From: Linnemannia hyalina
Taxonomy: Eukaryota > Mortierellomycota > Mortierellomycetes > Mortierellales > Mortierellaceae
Length of the DNA stretch: 64,000 nucleotides
Assembly: GCA_019671135.1 (NCBI GenBank)
Contig: JAHRHY010000018.1
Location: 372,001 to 436,000, forward strand
Direction: 5' to 3'
Under the pieces are notes generated by a model, which was not told the origin of the DNA, did not search any database, and saw nothing but the letters and a program-made list of their open reading frames with translations. The stretch's first letter is position 1; every line of letters starts with the position of its first letter. Positions 1-12,445 of the stretch are shown in pieces. The translations under genes and the position numbers were made by a program.

Positions 1-29
1 CGTCTACCAAAACATATAAAGTATTGTAC

Positions 30-848
30 CTTCTTGTCCTTTTTTCGATCCTTGCGATCCTTCTTACTACGCCGACTACTACTGGAATGCTTCCTGCGCT
101 TCCTGTCACGATCCGAGTCCGAGTCTGAAGTCTCCGAGTCTGTAGAAGAGTACGATCGGGAACGCGATCTTGACCTTCTGGACCGCTTGCTACTACTACC
201 GCTGCTCTTGTGATCTCGACGACTGCTACTCCTGCTGCTGCTGTGACGATGGTGTTTGCTGGATCGACGCGAGGGCGATTTCGATCGTGATCTAGAACGC
301 GACCGCGACCGTGAGCGGGAGTCCTTGCGAGAGGACGAAGACTTGTGCGAGCTTCGGTGGTGGCTTCGGTGATGGTGACGACTGCTACTGCCACTGCCTC
401 CTCTCTGTTTGCTTCTGTCATCGTCGCTGATAGATCGACTTCTGCCCTTATTATCCTTCACTCCGCCGCCGCTACTGCTCCTAGGTTGGTCTTTAGTACT
501 GCGGCTCTGTTCCGGACTCCTGCTCCTACTCCTGCTATCGTACCGACGCGAAGACTGGCCACGGTCTCGGTCTTCTCTAGAGACGGATCGAGATCTACCA
601 ACGCTGCTCGCATGCCGACGAGCAGGAGATGTGGGGGTTAATGAGCGGCGACGTCCCTGGCTATCCCTCGAACGCTTGTCGTTGTTGTTGTCATTATAAG
701 AGCCTTGTGGACGCCGAGGAGGAGGGGATGGGGATCTGGATGCAGATGCAGGAGATCGACGACGATGAAGGGGTGAGGAAGGGGAATGGGAGTGGGATCT
801 GGGAGAGAGGGATCTTGAGTATGACCTGCCTCTCCTTGAGTCTGACAT
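30..848 (-). CDS. Arginine/serine-rich nuclear protein, 5' exon only
   Basis: The reading frame starts at an ATG at 848 and runs leftward for about 273 codons to a likely splice donor (AAG followed by GTAC) at 30/29, so the rest of the gene lies outside the window. The protein begins MSDSRRGRSYSRS and is almost wholly RS/SR dipeptides, with His-Ser stretches in the middle. It ends in an acidic SETSDSDSD block followed by a Lys/Arg-rich block. Such RS domains are typical of SR-family splicing factors and of NKAP-like or other spliceosome-associated proteins that work in nuclear speckles. No RNA recognition motif or other fold is visible in this exon, so the family cannot be fixed. An NKAP-like protein, which carries its conserved domain at the C-terminus, fits the layout but is only a guess. 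Confidence 0.7.
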
Positions 849-1567
849 GTTGATGTGATGTTGAAAAGGGGGGGAGTACAGAAGAATGTTAAGACCGTGT
901 GAGCGTGTGTTGGTGGATTGCTTTTTGTTCGCTTCTTTTGATCGCAGGCGCCACAAGAAATTGGAAGTGAGAACTTAGTGTGAGGTCTTGCAATGTCATA
1001 CTAAAATTTATCAAATCCAAGGACCATGTATTCTCTAGTCCATCTGCTCTTCCTTCCTTCCTTCCCTTGTCAATCAATTGCCCCTCTCTTCTTTAATCCA
1101 TTCTATCCCTATACGTTTCTCTTTCTCCGTTGCTTATGTTTACTGCAATTGGCCTTTCACCAAAGGTGTTCATGCGAGCAGGAAGAGGGAGTAAAAAAAT
1201 ATTTCTGATCCCTCAGTGACACAAACAAGGTGATCAGTGATGGTGCCTGGTCGGATGGGGATCGATCTTCTGTTGACGGTCAACCCTCTTAAGGGTGAAA
1301 GAAAGAGGCGCCAGCCTGTCCACCAACGAACTCCTATACCCTTTGTGGACACCTGGCGGGTCCCACGAGACGGCTAGCCGAGCTTAATGCACATTTTGCA
1401 AAGAGGACGAATGGAGCCATTTTGAGCAAAAAGAAGCTACTTGCGGGTTCGTGATGACGATGGTATGAATTAGTTTGTATTACTGCTGTATATTGGTGGC
1501 GTTAATTCGCATGCCTATCTATCTATTAGCTGCCATAGTTCCCCTCAAAGTTACTTCTCTACTCCCA
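849..1567. other. Spacer without a supported gene
   Basis: This is the 5' flank of the RS-rich gene and the 3' flank of the DUF2470-like gene. It has only short open frames on both strands with no recognisable protein features, and pyrimidine-rich stretches around 1040-1150. I see no RNA gene or repeat of note. Confidence 0.5.
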
Positions 1568-2617
1568 CTACTCTTCCAACGCAGCCTCCTCATCCAGATA
1601 ATACCCCTCCCCTTTCTTCTCCATCATCAAGTTCTCGTCCTGCACGAACTTGCTATTGTAAACAATCGGCAACAACTTCAACATCGACCCAATCCCAAGG
1701 AACTGCACACACACACACCAAACCACCATCTGCTTCCACGAGAACCGATAAGCGGACACATTCCTCATCAGATGAATCGCCGTCGCCGTCTGGAACGCGT
1801 GCAAGAACACCGCGAAATGGACACATGACCGGACGGTGCCGTATCCGCCGACCTTTTCCATCGTCCATTGGAGGAGGGGGATCTTGGTGTCGGGGAAGAA
1901 GTACATGTAAAAGAAGGAGGAGACACTTGCGGCGAGGGTGATGAGGAAGGGGCTCCATTTGGGCCAGTAGACTTTTAATCCTGTAGGCTGGCCTGGGATC
2001 TAAACATATTAAATTTGGTTGCATGGGATAGGGATGCAATTAGAACAAGACATGAAAAAAATGCATGCACAAAAAAAAAAATAAAAAAAAAATAAAAAAA
2101 AAATGGCAGTGTCGCACAAAACATAATCCATTTTTTCACCGTTGCCCACATCGCATCACATTATGAAAACAAACGAGGGGTCTGGAACTGCCTCCCTCTT
2201 CCCGTCAACCGTCCTCCCATCCCATCCATCTCCTTCCAATTGTTTTTGTTTTCATCTCAAACTGTGTGTGCTTTGACTTACGGGACGAAGGGCAGTTTGG
2301 TGAAGCAGGCCTCGATCAGCCTTCTTGCCCAAGTCCAAAAACGCCTCCCTGGCCATGGCCAACGACTGCATCGGGCCGTCCGGGAAGGAGACCGAGAGCA
2401 TGAGCCGTTCACCCTTGAGCGTCTCTCCATCAATCTTGAGATCGTCTTGACAGACCTGGACGACACTGGCCGAGATGATGTGCTTGGACTGGTCCTTGAA
2501 ACCGATAAAGAACCGGGCTATGTTGAGGACGGTGGTTGGATAGTCCTGGTTAAACTGGCGGCAGAGGCTGTCTGAGTGAGGGGCGATCACGTCGGCGTCA
2601 TTTGGGGATTGTGTCAT
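1568..2617 (-). CDS. DUF2470-like domain plus membrane domain protein
   Basis: Two exons, 2617-2282 and 1999-1568, join in phase 0 through a GTAAGT donor and a TTTAG acceptor to give 255 residues. The first exon (residues 1-112) reads like a DUF2470 domain, with an N-terminal His/Asp region, FFIGFKD and a C-terminal helix. The second exon carries three hydrophobic segments, at about residues 127-147, 160-183 and 192-214, and ends in an acidic tail. Fungal proteins combining DUF2470 with a three- or four-helix membrane domain are known but lack an assigned function. DUF2470 is related to haem-utilisation and pyridoxamine oxidase-like folds. The 282-base intron contains a long A-rich run at 2070-2102. 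Family assignment is from memory of the motif; the exon model is firm. Confidence 0.7.
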
Positions 2618-3531
2618 GGTGGATATTTAATAAAGAGGGGCGAGGTGAGTGAAGGAGGGAGTGAAGGTAAAAGTGAAGGAGTAATGAGAAAGAGAATGAG
2701 GAAAAAAAGAAAAAGAGGAGCGAAGTGGAAAAGAGAGATGGCGGGATGAGAAAGCTTTTTGCTCGAAGGTGAAAGAGGCGAAAAAAAATGAGCGAGAGAG
2801 GGTGAGCTGGAAAGAGGGTCAAATTTGAGCAATTGAACAACAATACAGCCGGCCCGACTGTGACACATGGGTATGAATGTATACACAAAGTAGCTCGACC
2901 CTGCCGTTGATTGTCATCGCATACAGTATCAAATCCACATGGCTACGGAAGGAACGAAGGGAAAGAAGGTAAGAAAATGCTCTCACTCACTCTCAATTGC
3001 CCCTGCTGAGTTTCGATGCCAATACAGACTCTACATTTCCAAGTGTACTAAGGTTTCCCAGCCAACTGCTTCTCAAAGATTTCTACGCCTACTGCGAACC
3101 AGACTCGTATAATAGAGCTTTGTCGAGCGTGTCCTCTAATGAATGTCGCATATATCTCGGACATCTTGTCCATAACGCGAGTACATGGCTCCCCTTATGA
3201 CCAAAAATAACCTCCAATCACCCCTGACAGCCCCCTGGAATCTCAGTATACCCCTAGTTGTTATCCTGCCGGTTGCGAGTGGTTGGTGTTTTTTGATATG
3301 TTTAATCCAGCTGTTCTGTGTTTTGTTTTGCACCAAGAGTAAGAAAAAAAGAGAGGAAAAAAAAGCCTCTCCAAGAAGAAAGTATGTGGCGATGGTTGGC
3401 GAAGGCGGATAAAACAAAGCTAACTTTTTTGTGTCGCATGTTTTTGGTGGCGTAGAGAGGGGAAAGGTAGTTGTGAATCCTGTGATCCCGAGTCAACTTC
3501 CTTTCGTTGCCGCAGTTATTTTGCGATGTTT
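2618..3531. other. Spacer without a supported gene
   Basis: The left part (2640-2830) is purine-rich on the plus strand and forms the 5' flank of the DUF2470-like gene. The right part holds only short unconvincing open frames and is the 3' flank of the COPS9-like gene. Nothing else is visible. Confidence 0.45.
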
Positions 3532-4031
3532 TCACAGGTCGTCGTCGAACAGGTCAGGGAAGTCTACATGTAGTTGTAGTAATAAGGCGTTAGTTATTAA
3601 TTAGACCAACAAAGAACCGTTTCTGGTGCGCGCTCCATAAGGCGGTGGTGGCGTGGAGAAAAAAGAAAGTTTACCGTTGAAGAAGTTCTTGTCGACGACC
3701 TTGACGTTGGGGACGCGTGGACCGGCAAAGCGACCGTCCTCTTCAAAGATGTCCTCGGCTGTGGGGGAAGGAGCGATGAGCTCGTCCTCGTCCATCATCA
3801 TGTCGTCTTCGAAATCGTCAGCTATTGTTGTTGTGGAATCGACAAAGACGCGCAGAGTGGTTTTGGTGTTAGTTGGTGTTCACTGTGCATTGCATGTCTA
3901 GTTCGAGACTTTGTTATGTTTGTTGTTATTTGTTGTTATTTTTGTCGTCTGTTATCCATGGTATCGAGCTCTGTGTTGAAGGTGAGGATAGGAATATGGA
4001 GTAGCTGTTTATTACCATCCATGTTGGACAT
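3532..4031 (-). CDS. COPS9: COP9 signalosome subunit 9-like acidic microprotein
   Basis: Three tiny exons (4031-4016, 3821-3675, 3563-3532) join with consistent phases (1, then 1) to encode 64 residues. The protein is strongly acidic and has no hydrophobic segment. Its C-terminus, FFNDFPDLFDDDL, matches the hallmark tail of metazoan COPS9 (CSNAP/MYEOV2), where a DFFNDF-E-DLFDDDD motif binds the signalosome core. The human protein is 57 residues, so length fits. COPS9 is the non-essential ninth subunit of the cullin deneddylase complex in nucleus and cytoplasm, and it tunes release of cullin-RING ligases. The conserved motif is split by the last intron exactly between FFN and DFPDLF, which makes the gene easy to miss. 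It shares a 185-base divergent promoter with MetAP2. Confidence 0.85.
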
Positions 4032-4216
4032 TGTTGAATGTGTGAGAGTTGTGGTGGGTGAGTGAGGTGAGAGGAACAAAGAGCGTCCTGACGAAACGCC
4101 CCCGTCAGCACTCCAATGCCTCCAATGAGACTGCTTTTTCCACACCTCGGACGGACACAAGTGCGAACGAAAAAAGTTTGTGAATTTAGAATCTCGTCTC
4201 CTCACAATCGAACACA
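4032..4216. promoter_or_regulatory. Bidirectional promoter, COPS9-like / MetAP2
   Basis: Only 185 bases separate the start codons of the leftward COPS9-like gene (4031) and the rightward methionine aminopeptidase 2 gene (4217), so both promoters must lie here. I see no TATA box. The region contains CT/CA-rich and GTGAG-type stretches. Confidence 0.6.
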
Positions 4217-6184
<1,968 letters not shown>

Positions 6185-6297
6185 ACATGACCAGCGTACG
6201 GGACCATTCCGAAACGTTTTGAAGATAATAAATTGCTGAGGTATTATTGTATTAATGGATTTAGGCTTTTTTTGGATACGAGAGGGAGGAATTGGGT

Positions 6298-6843
6298 TTA
6301 GAGGCAGTGATGAGGATTGTGGTGGTTGTGGTGGTGATGGGCCTTGGTCTCGACGTGCTCACGGACTCGGCCCTCATAGGCGATATTCCTGGTAATCTTT
6401 TGACAGGTATCGATGACGAGCGGTGGCACGGGCGGAGGCAAGGGCAATGGCCATGGCGAAACTGACGGGACGCAGGGCGCAGCAGCAACAATGACGGTGG
6501 GCTGCAGATGAGCAGAGTTTGAGGTTGACTTTGTGGTCGAACAAGATGTCGTTGTACGTGTCGTTGTCGTGGTGGTAGTTGTTGTTGTTGTTGTGGTGGT
6601 ACTGCTTGTGCAGCAGTCAGATTGACGATGGTGATGGCGATTACAGTGATGACAGAGGTGCGCACGGCCGTGACCATGACCGTGGCAGCCTCTTGTGAGG
6701 GAGAGGTGGCGAGGCAAGGTGGTTGCGACTGTAGTCGAACTCGCCGCTGAAGAACTTGAGCCAGATCGACTGCTGTTGGTGCTTGAGGAAGAAGAGTACG
6801 TGGACAGGCCGCCGCCTGCGATGAGGTGTGCTGCACGATGTGT
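6298..6843 (-). CDS. His/Thr/Ser-rich hypothetical protein
   Basis: An uninterrupted 181-codon frame begins MTHRAAHLIAGGG at 6843. It contains a Ser-rich block, then a His/Cys cluster (GCHGHGHGRAHLCHHCNRHHH, and CC shortly after), a pure Thr run of about 14 residues, a Pro-rich segment and a His-rich tail. I recognise no family. The His/Cys cluster could bind metal, but low-complexity DNA on the opposite strand could create the same pattern by chance. The start codon has an acceptable AAACAATG context, and an AATAAATAGG element lies about 200 bases upstream. Confidence is low because much of the frame is simple repeat. Confidence 0.35.
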   Translation of the reverse strand, partial: THRAAHLIAGGGLSTYSSSSSTNSSRSGSSSSAASSTTVATTLPRHLSLTRGCHGHGHGRAHLCHHCNRHHHRQSDCCTSSTTTTTTTTTTTTTTRTTTSCSTTKSTSNSAHLQPTVIVAAAPCVPSVSPWPLPLPPPVPPLVIDTCQKITRNIAYEGRVREHVETKAHHHHNHHNPHHCL

Positions 6844-8536
6844 CATTGTTTTTGCTTGTTTGTGCGACGGAAGGCAAAGGGACTTGGAAAAAAGGTGAAT
6901 ACGTGTAACGGTGTTATGCGTATTTATGTGAGTTGTGTAACTTTGACTCTTGAGTAGAAATTCGTGGAGTCGAACGTTCAGAAGAGGGATGTTGCGCAAG
7001 AGAAAGAAAGAGCAAAAAAGAAGAGTCGACGCGACCACTGAGGAACCTATTTATTCCTATGTCTTTGCCATTAATCTATCTATGCTCCCATGTCTACTTT
7101 TGTTTTCGTTGGGAGGAGGAGGAGGAGAATGACCGCGTGTTCAAGGCGAGTGGTGGCGAGGAAGGCGGGGTGATGCATGAACGCCATGTCGAGAACCATT
7201 CATCAACGACGATGATCACCGGCCAAAAACCACCACATTACATCAGAGACGTGAACTACGGATGGTGCATTTGTCAAGAGTCCAAGGAGGACACATGCTG
7301 CTCGCCTGGTATCAAGGAAGGGGTAGGGTGAGAGAGAGATAGAAAACTTTTATCAACGATGGTGGCATTTGTAAGGTAAGAATGAAGTATCATCAAATGA
7401 ACAAGAATGAACTGCGGACACGCATTCGTTTGTGGCTAAGAGTTGGTTCGGTGCCTTGTGACACATTCGTCAGAACAAGATATTATTAATATATCGGGCG
7501 AAGGATGAGTGTGAGGCGGGTCGTGTGGTAAGAATTATGAACAGAACCCATCATCCCCTCTCTCTCCGTCCACATGACAAGTACCTGTCAATCTTGACCG
7601 ACTGGACGACTCACAGTCATTGAAGATCATCCTCTCACAAGAAGAGAGAACGTCAAAAAAAAATGATACACAATGGGAACCACAATTAGAAACAAGATCG
7701 ATCGGACATACGGACATAAACAAAAAAAAAAAAAAAAAAAATAGAAGGGGTGTGGTTATGTCATGAAGGAGGGTATGTTTATTTGTGTGCGTTTTGTGTA
7801 ATGATATGTGAGGCGGTGCCAGACCTGGTAAGAAAGAGAAGAAAAAGAAAGAAGGGAATATTCTATTTTTGTGCGTTTATGTGTGTGTATGTCGTCGTTG
7901 TCGGCGGGAAGCGCGGGAGGAAGTGCTGGGAAGAAAAATACTAAAAAATTCGATTCAAGGAGAAAGAGGGAAGGATGGTAATGGCTGAGCAAATGTGAGG
8001 CTGAGGTGATACCCGAAACCCCAAAAGCGCTAAGTAACTCAGCCATTGTGGTACGACGGTGATGTGATGTGTGACCAAATGAAGGATAGGAATAGATACA
8101 AATATAGTTTTTTTTGTTGATGTTGGATGTTGGAATGTACAAGAGTGAGAAAGAGGATAGGCTAAGCAAAAGAAGGAATGATAATAATAATAGCAATCAA
8201 ATGAAAAGAAAGAAAAAAAAGAGGTATATGACGGGAGAAGAGAAAGGAGGGTACGGAGAGGCAATCGACTGGAGTCAATTAAGATTGTTGTGGACCTGTG
8301 GGCTTGTGTTACTGTTGCTGCTGCTGCTGTGGTTGTTGTGCATTGTTTGCTGCGGGGTGCTGTATTTGTTTCTCTTCTCCACGTTTTTGTTGTTGATGCT
8401 GCTGTTTTTTAAGGTTGTGTGCGCGTATGTATATACTCTACTGTCGTTGTGGCTGTTTGTGTCGATTATGGTCATGCTCGGTCGTTGCTGCAGCCATGAG
8501 ATGACTTTCAATCGTCGACATTCGACTCTTGGAAAT
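6844..8536. other. Gene-poor spacer
   Basis: This stretch holds only low-complexity open frames on both strands. Features seen are a poly-A run at 7722-7741, A/G-rich tracts near 8150-8225 and T/G-rich runs near 8300-8420. No conserved protein or RNA motif is visible. Confidence 0.4.
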
Positions 8537-8899
8537 TTATGATCGTGATCCAGAAAGCAACTGAGTTTGGCTGAGGGCCGCAGTTGTTGTGCCCGTCACC
8601 GTCGATGTTGCCGTTGCCGGGACATTGCAGTTGGATCCGTTGTTGCCATGGGATGCCCGGCTAAAGGAGGAGAGGTCGCTGACGGTCTGGTCGAGGGCAA
8701 TGCCCATCATAAAGTTTTCAAAGTTGGCTTGTACGGATCCGTCGTTGGCAAAAGGGAATCCATTGGCGGTGACATGTGGTGCTACTTGGCGAGGGTCTTG
8801 GGATTCTTCGACGATGGCATCTTGGAAACCTTGGCTGGAGCGGCTTGTTGGGAGCTGAGATCCGACGGTGCGCTCTCGGTTGAATGTGGCGGCGGGCAT
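8537..8899 (-). CDS. Small hypothetical protein (120 aa)
   Basis: The frame starts MPAATFNRERTVGSQLPTSR at 8899 and runs 120 codons to a stop at 8537. The composition looks protein-like: mixed residues in the first 90 positions, including a NFENFMMGIALDQTVSDL segment that could form an amphipathic helix, then a Thr/Ala/Ser-rich tail. I know no family for it. A TATAAAA box sits on the same strand at 9126-9132, about 230 bases upstream, followed by a long CA/CT-rich leader typical of this genome. The frame extends further upstream, but that part is CA-repeat leader sequence, so the 8899 start is preferred. Confidence 0.45.
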   Translation of the reverse strand: MPAATFNRERTVGSQLPTSRSSQGFQDAIVEESQDPRQVAPHVTANGFPFANDGSVQANFENFMMGIALDQTVSDLSSFSRASHGNNGSNCNVPATATSTVTGTTTAALSQTQLLSGSRS

Positions 8900-11800
8900 G
8901 ATATTAGAGTGTGTGTTGGGGAAGGGAGGGGAAGAGAAAGGGATACAGCTATGTGTGTGTGTTTGTTGTAGGTGGGTGAGGGTGTGAAACGAGAGTGGAG
9001 GTTGAATGCAATTGAGTTTATGTGGATGCAATTCGGGTATGAAGTGAGAGTGTGTTAGCTGGTATGGACTGGATACAGGGAGAAGTAGTGAGAATTGGTG
9101 GGGGGATGAGGGAAAGGGTCGATGGTTTTATAGAAGAAGGAGGATGTGAAGGATGGACAGTCGAAATGGCTAATTGATAGTTGGTTGTTGTTGCTGTTGT
9201 TATGAGGCTGCACACTAGAGTCGAGTTAAATGAAGAGAGTGATGATAAAAAGAGGGTGGGGAAGTGATGAAAGCGTCTCTCCTTTTATTGTTTTTAGGCG
9301 ACGCAGCGTTAATTGACCGTTTCCTTTTTTTAAACCCCCTGGCAGAGCAATGAGGAGCAGCAGGAGCAGTAAGCAACAGCACCGCCCCCGTTTCATGGTC
9401 AGTTCCCTATTATAGGTACGCTTACAGAGTATGCATTTAGAAGTGAATGCATACATGTTTGTTTGTTGTTTGTTTGAGTATGATTATTACTTTATTCAGA
9501 AGGACCCATTCTTCCCTCTCTCTCTGCTGTTCTAAAATTGTCTATCCCCCCATTCCACCCATCGTCCCACCAATGCAAAATCGTTTTATTCAGTTCAATT
9601 CAATTGTACTCCCTTCGCCCGCTTTGCTACTTTGCAGCACCATTCCCTCTCATCCTTCCCCCCTTGTCCTCCCTTCCCTCGCATTTTTGTCACACGGACA
9701 GAACACACAACGACTATTTTTTTTTACTCCTACAACGGCACTTCCGCATTCGGTGACCAAAAAAGCGTCGCAGCAAAGTGTCGCAGCAAAGCATGCCCAC
9801 ACTCACAGCCAGGACCCTTATTCTCTCTCTCTATCTTTTTCCCTCTCTTTTCCTTTACCTCTTTTGCGCATTGAAGAATAACAGTCGTTTATTGTTGCTG
9901 TAACCGATCTTGGCCCTATGCGGGGTGGTTATCTAGCCCTCTCACTTTTTTCAATGCAAACAAACACACGCTCAATACACATACAACTGACAGCAGCATC
10001 AGCAAAACAAATCAAACAAGAAAAAAAAACAATCGATGCACGGAAGACATGAGGGGGGACAAGAAAAAACAACACAAACTATCGATCTCTCATCCTCCCT
10101 CCCTGACCCCTCTCTCCCCTCAATCTCCCCTGCGGATTTTTTTTTTGAGTGTTGACATGAAAGAAGAACGATGAGGAGTAACGCTGGACGATGATTCGTC
10201 CGTTCACCTTTTTTTTCCTCTTTCTCTCTTTTTTTTTTTACAACCCCTTGGCGATGGGTGGATGTCCGCGGTGTTTCTGCCCTTTCGGTGCAATAGGACT
10301 TCCCCTACGAACAGCGGCTACGGGCCATGGGCAATGAGGCAATGAGGCAATGATCAATGGTATTGAGAGTGCCTCTCTCCCTTTCAATTGCACAATGTCT
10401 TGTGTAAGAGGCATGTTATGTCAATCTGGTTCTCTCTTCTCCAACCTGAAGGCCCAAAGATGGACTCGATTTCCCTCCTTGACTCTCTCCTCTTCTGCAG
10501 GCTGAATGCCCTTTTTTACACACATGCTGTATGGGCTATTTTATTTTTTCTTTGCCATCCCAATTGCACTAAAGTTGGTCGGTATGATGTGGTAGTTCTC
10601 TGGTCATCTGACAAGTCTACGGGATGGCTTATGGCTGACAGACTAACTTTCATTTTTTTTTCTTCCTCGGACGCAGCAAAAAAAGAAGGGGCTCCCTTCC
10701 CTCCCTACCTCATTGACTCAGCCATCAGCATCATAATTTGTTATTATTATCGTTCCTCCAGATCGTGCATCGTCGTCAATGGTAAATACTTTCGTGCTTT
10801 CCTTCATGCATCGTTTTTTTTTTTTGTATTTTCGTTCATTCATTGTTACATATCTCTCCCTGGACCTTGCTGTGCCACACGGACACAAACAGGGGAACCA
10901 ATTGGATTCTTCAAAGATTGTTCTTTCGTTGTTGTTCATTCGTCTATTCGTCTACTCGTGATCATTCGTATCACCTACCCATACCTATCGCTCTTTCTCT
11001 TGCTGTCACTCTCACAGCCTCATTTGTCAAAAGCTCTTCCTGTTCATCTTGACACAAATGCAGGGGATTGGCAATGTGGCTAGGCTGGGTGAAGGAATGG
11101 AGGATTGGAGTAACACAAATTAGAAACGATATAACGGACGGAAACGAAGACACCAACCGATTCAAGACCGACCAAGCTCATCATTCATCAATTGGTCTGA
11201 AGGTGCTGTTGTCGATACTTGATCAATATTGCTTACATGATTGTTCAAGGCGGGTTGGTAGGGCTCATCCATTGCCAGTTCATTTGCTTGGCTACTGCAC
11301 TCGCCATTCTTCATGACGGGGATGTCACTAACCCTGACTCCTGACTTTGTGATTTGGCCCTTCTGGTGTTAATGGCTCGTTTTTTGTCTTTGAAACATTC
11401 GTCAAGTTCATGGTAGTACGAAAGGAAAGAAAAGTCGACACATTCATTCCCATTGGACTGCTTCTTGTGCTTTGTGTGACATGGTGTATTCCTTCCTTCG
11501 TGCATATTTGTGTCTACTTTTTCATGACCCAAGCTGGACATCGACTCTACCGCCGATCCTTCACACGTCTGCGGTAAGAGGGAGGGAGTCTGTCTACTTC
11601 ACTCAGCCCATCGAGGTTCATCCATTTGATGGTAATGACGAAGTAGGCATTGGTCAATGGAAGTATCATTCGCAACTGTCGACTGCAGAGTAGAGGCCGT
11701 TTTTTATTCCTTTCTCCACCATGTCAATTCATTTCGAACAAAACAAAGGAAAGGGCTCAACCTCCACTACATGCACAATGCTACATGTGCCTCTCTCCTC

Positions 11801-12445
11801 TCCCCCACTCCCTCCTCTCTCAGGCTTTGTCATCCCCATCGTGATAATTCTCAACTTGCTCTCCTCTCCTCTTCTCTCGTTGTTCATCATTCTTTGCTCT
11901 TTCTTGCTCATATTTTATCGATCTTCGTGAGAGCACTCGCTTTGCAATCATCCACACGCACAGATACATATCGATACTACCCGTCCACCATGCAGCCACT
12001 GGAGATTCCACCTTCCATTCAAGCTTTCAACCTGCTACGCTCCTTTTTATTCTTTTCTAGAATCATACCTTCTCAGTGATTTTCCCCTATTTTCACCTGT
12101 CTGATACATGATCGTAGATAATCCACCCTTTATGTGTGCTAGGGTTCATTTGACTATGAATGTTCGCGTTTCGTTCTTTATTCCTGATTTCATTCTCGAC
12201 CGACACCCCCCCTCCATTGCCCCGCTATGAGAGGCAGTATTGTAGTAGGAACACATGAGGGGTGGGTTCCTGCTACGAATACGATTCCTTTTCTCGTCTC
12301 TTCTTCTTTTCTTTTCTTCTCTTCTCTTTTCTCTTGTCTCGTCTTCTTTTCTTCTCTCCTCGCCCTTCTGTGTTCAGTACTCCATCCCGCCACCAACCCG
12401 CCTTCCTTTACGACACATAACATCGCCCAAACAACAGAAAATAAC
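8900..12445. other. Long gene-poor spacer (3.5 kb)
   Basis: No supported gene is seen in this spacer, apart from the promoter of the leftward small gene. The DNA is rich in C/T runs on the plus strand (9500-10260, 11780-11930, 12290-12370). One open frame of about 230 codons at 10388-11083 has phenylalanine- and cysteine-rich, compositionally implausible sequence and was rejected. The last 200 bases are a TCTTCTTTTC-type leader of the next gene. Confidence 0.45.
9126..9132 (-). promoter_or_regulatory. TATA box for the 120-residue protein gene
   Basis: CTATAAAACC on the minus strand, about 227 bases upstream of the start codon at 8899. It supports the reality of that small gene. Confidence 0.4.

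Noticed and set aside
1170..1352. A 60-codon minus-strand frame in the first spacer
   Set aside because: It has no features beyond length expected by chance.
10388..11083. A 231-codon plus-strand open frame
   Set aside because: The sequence is Phe/Ser/Cys-heavy, follows T-rich DNA runs, has no domain and no supported splice neighbours.
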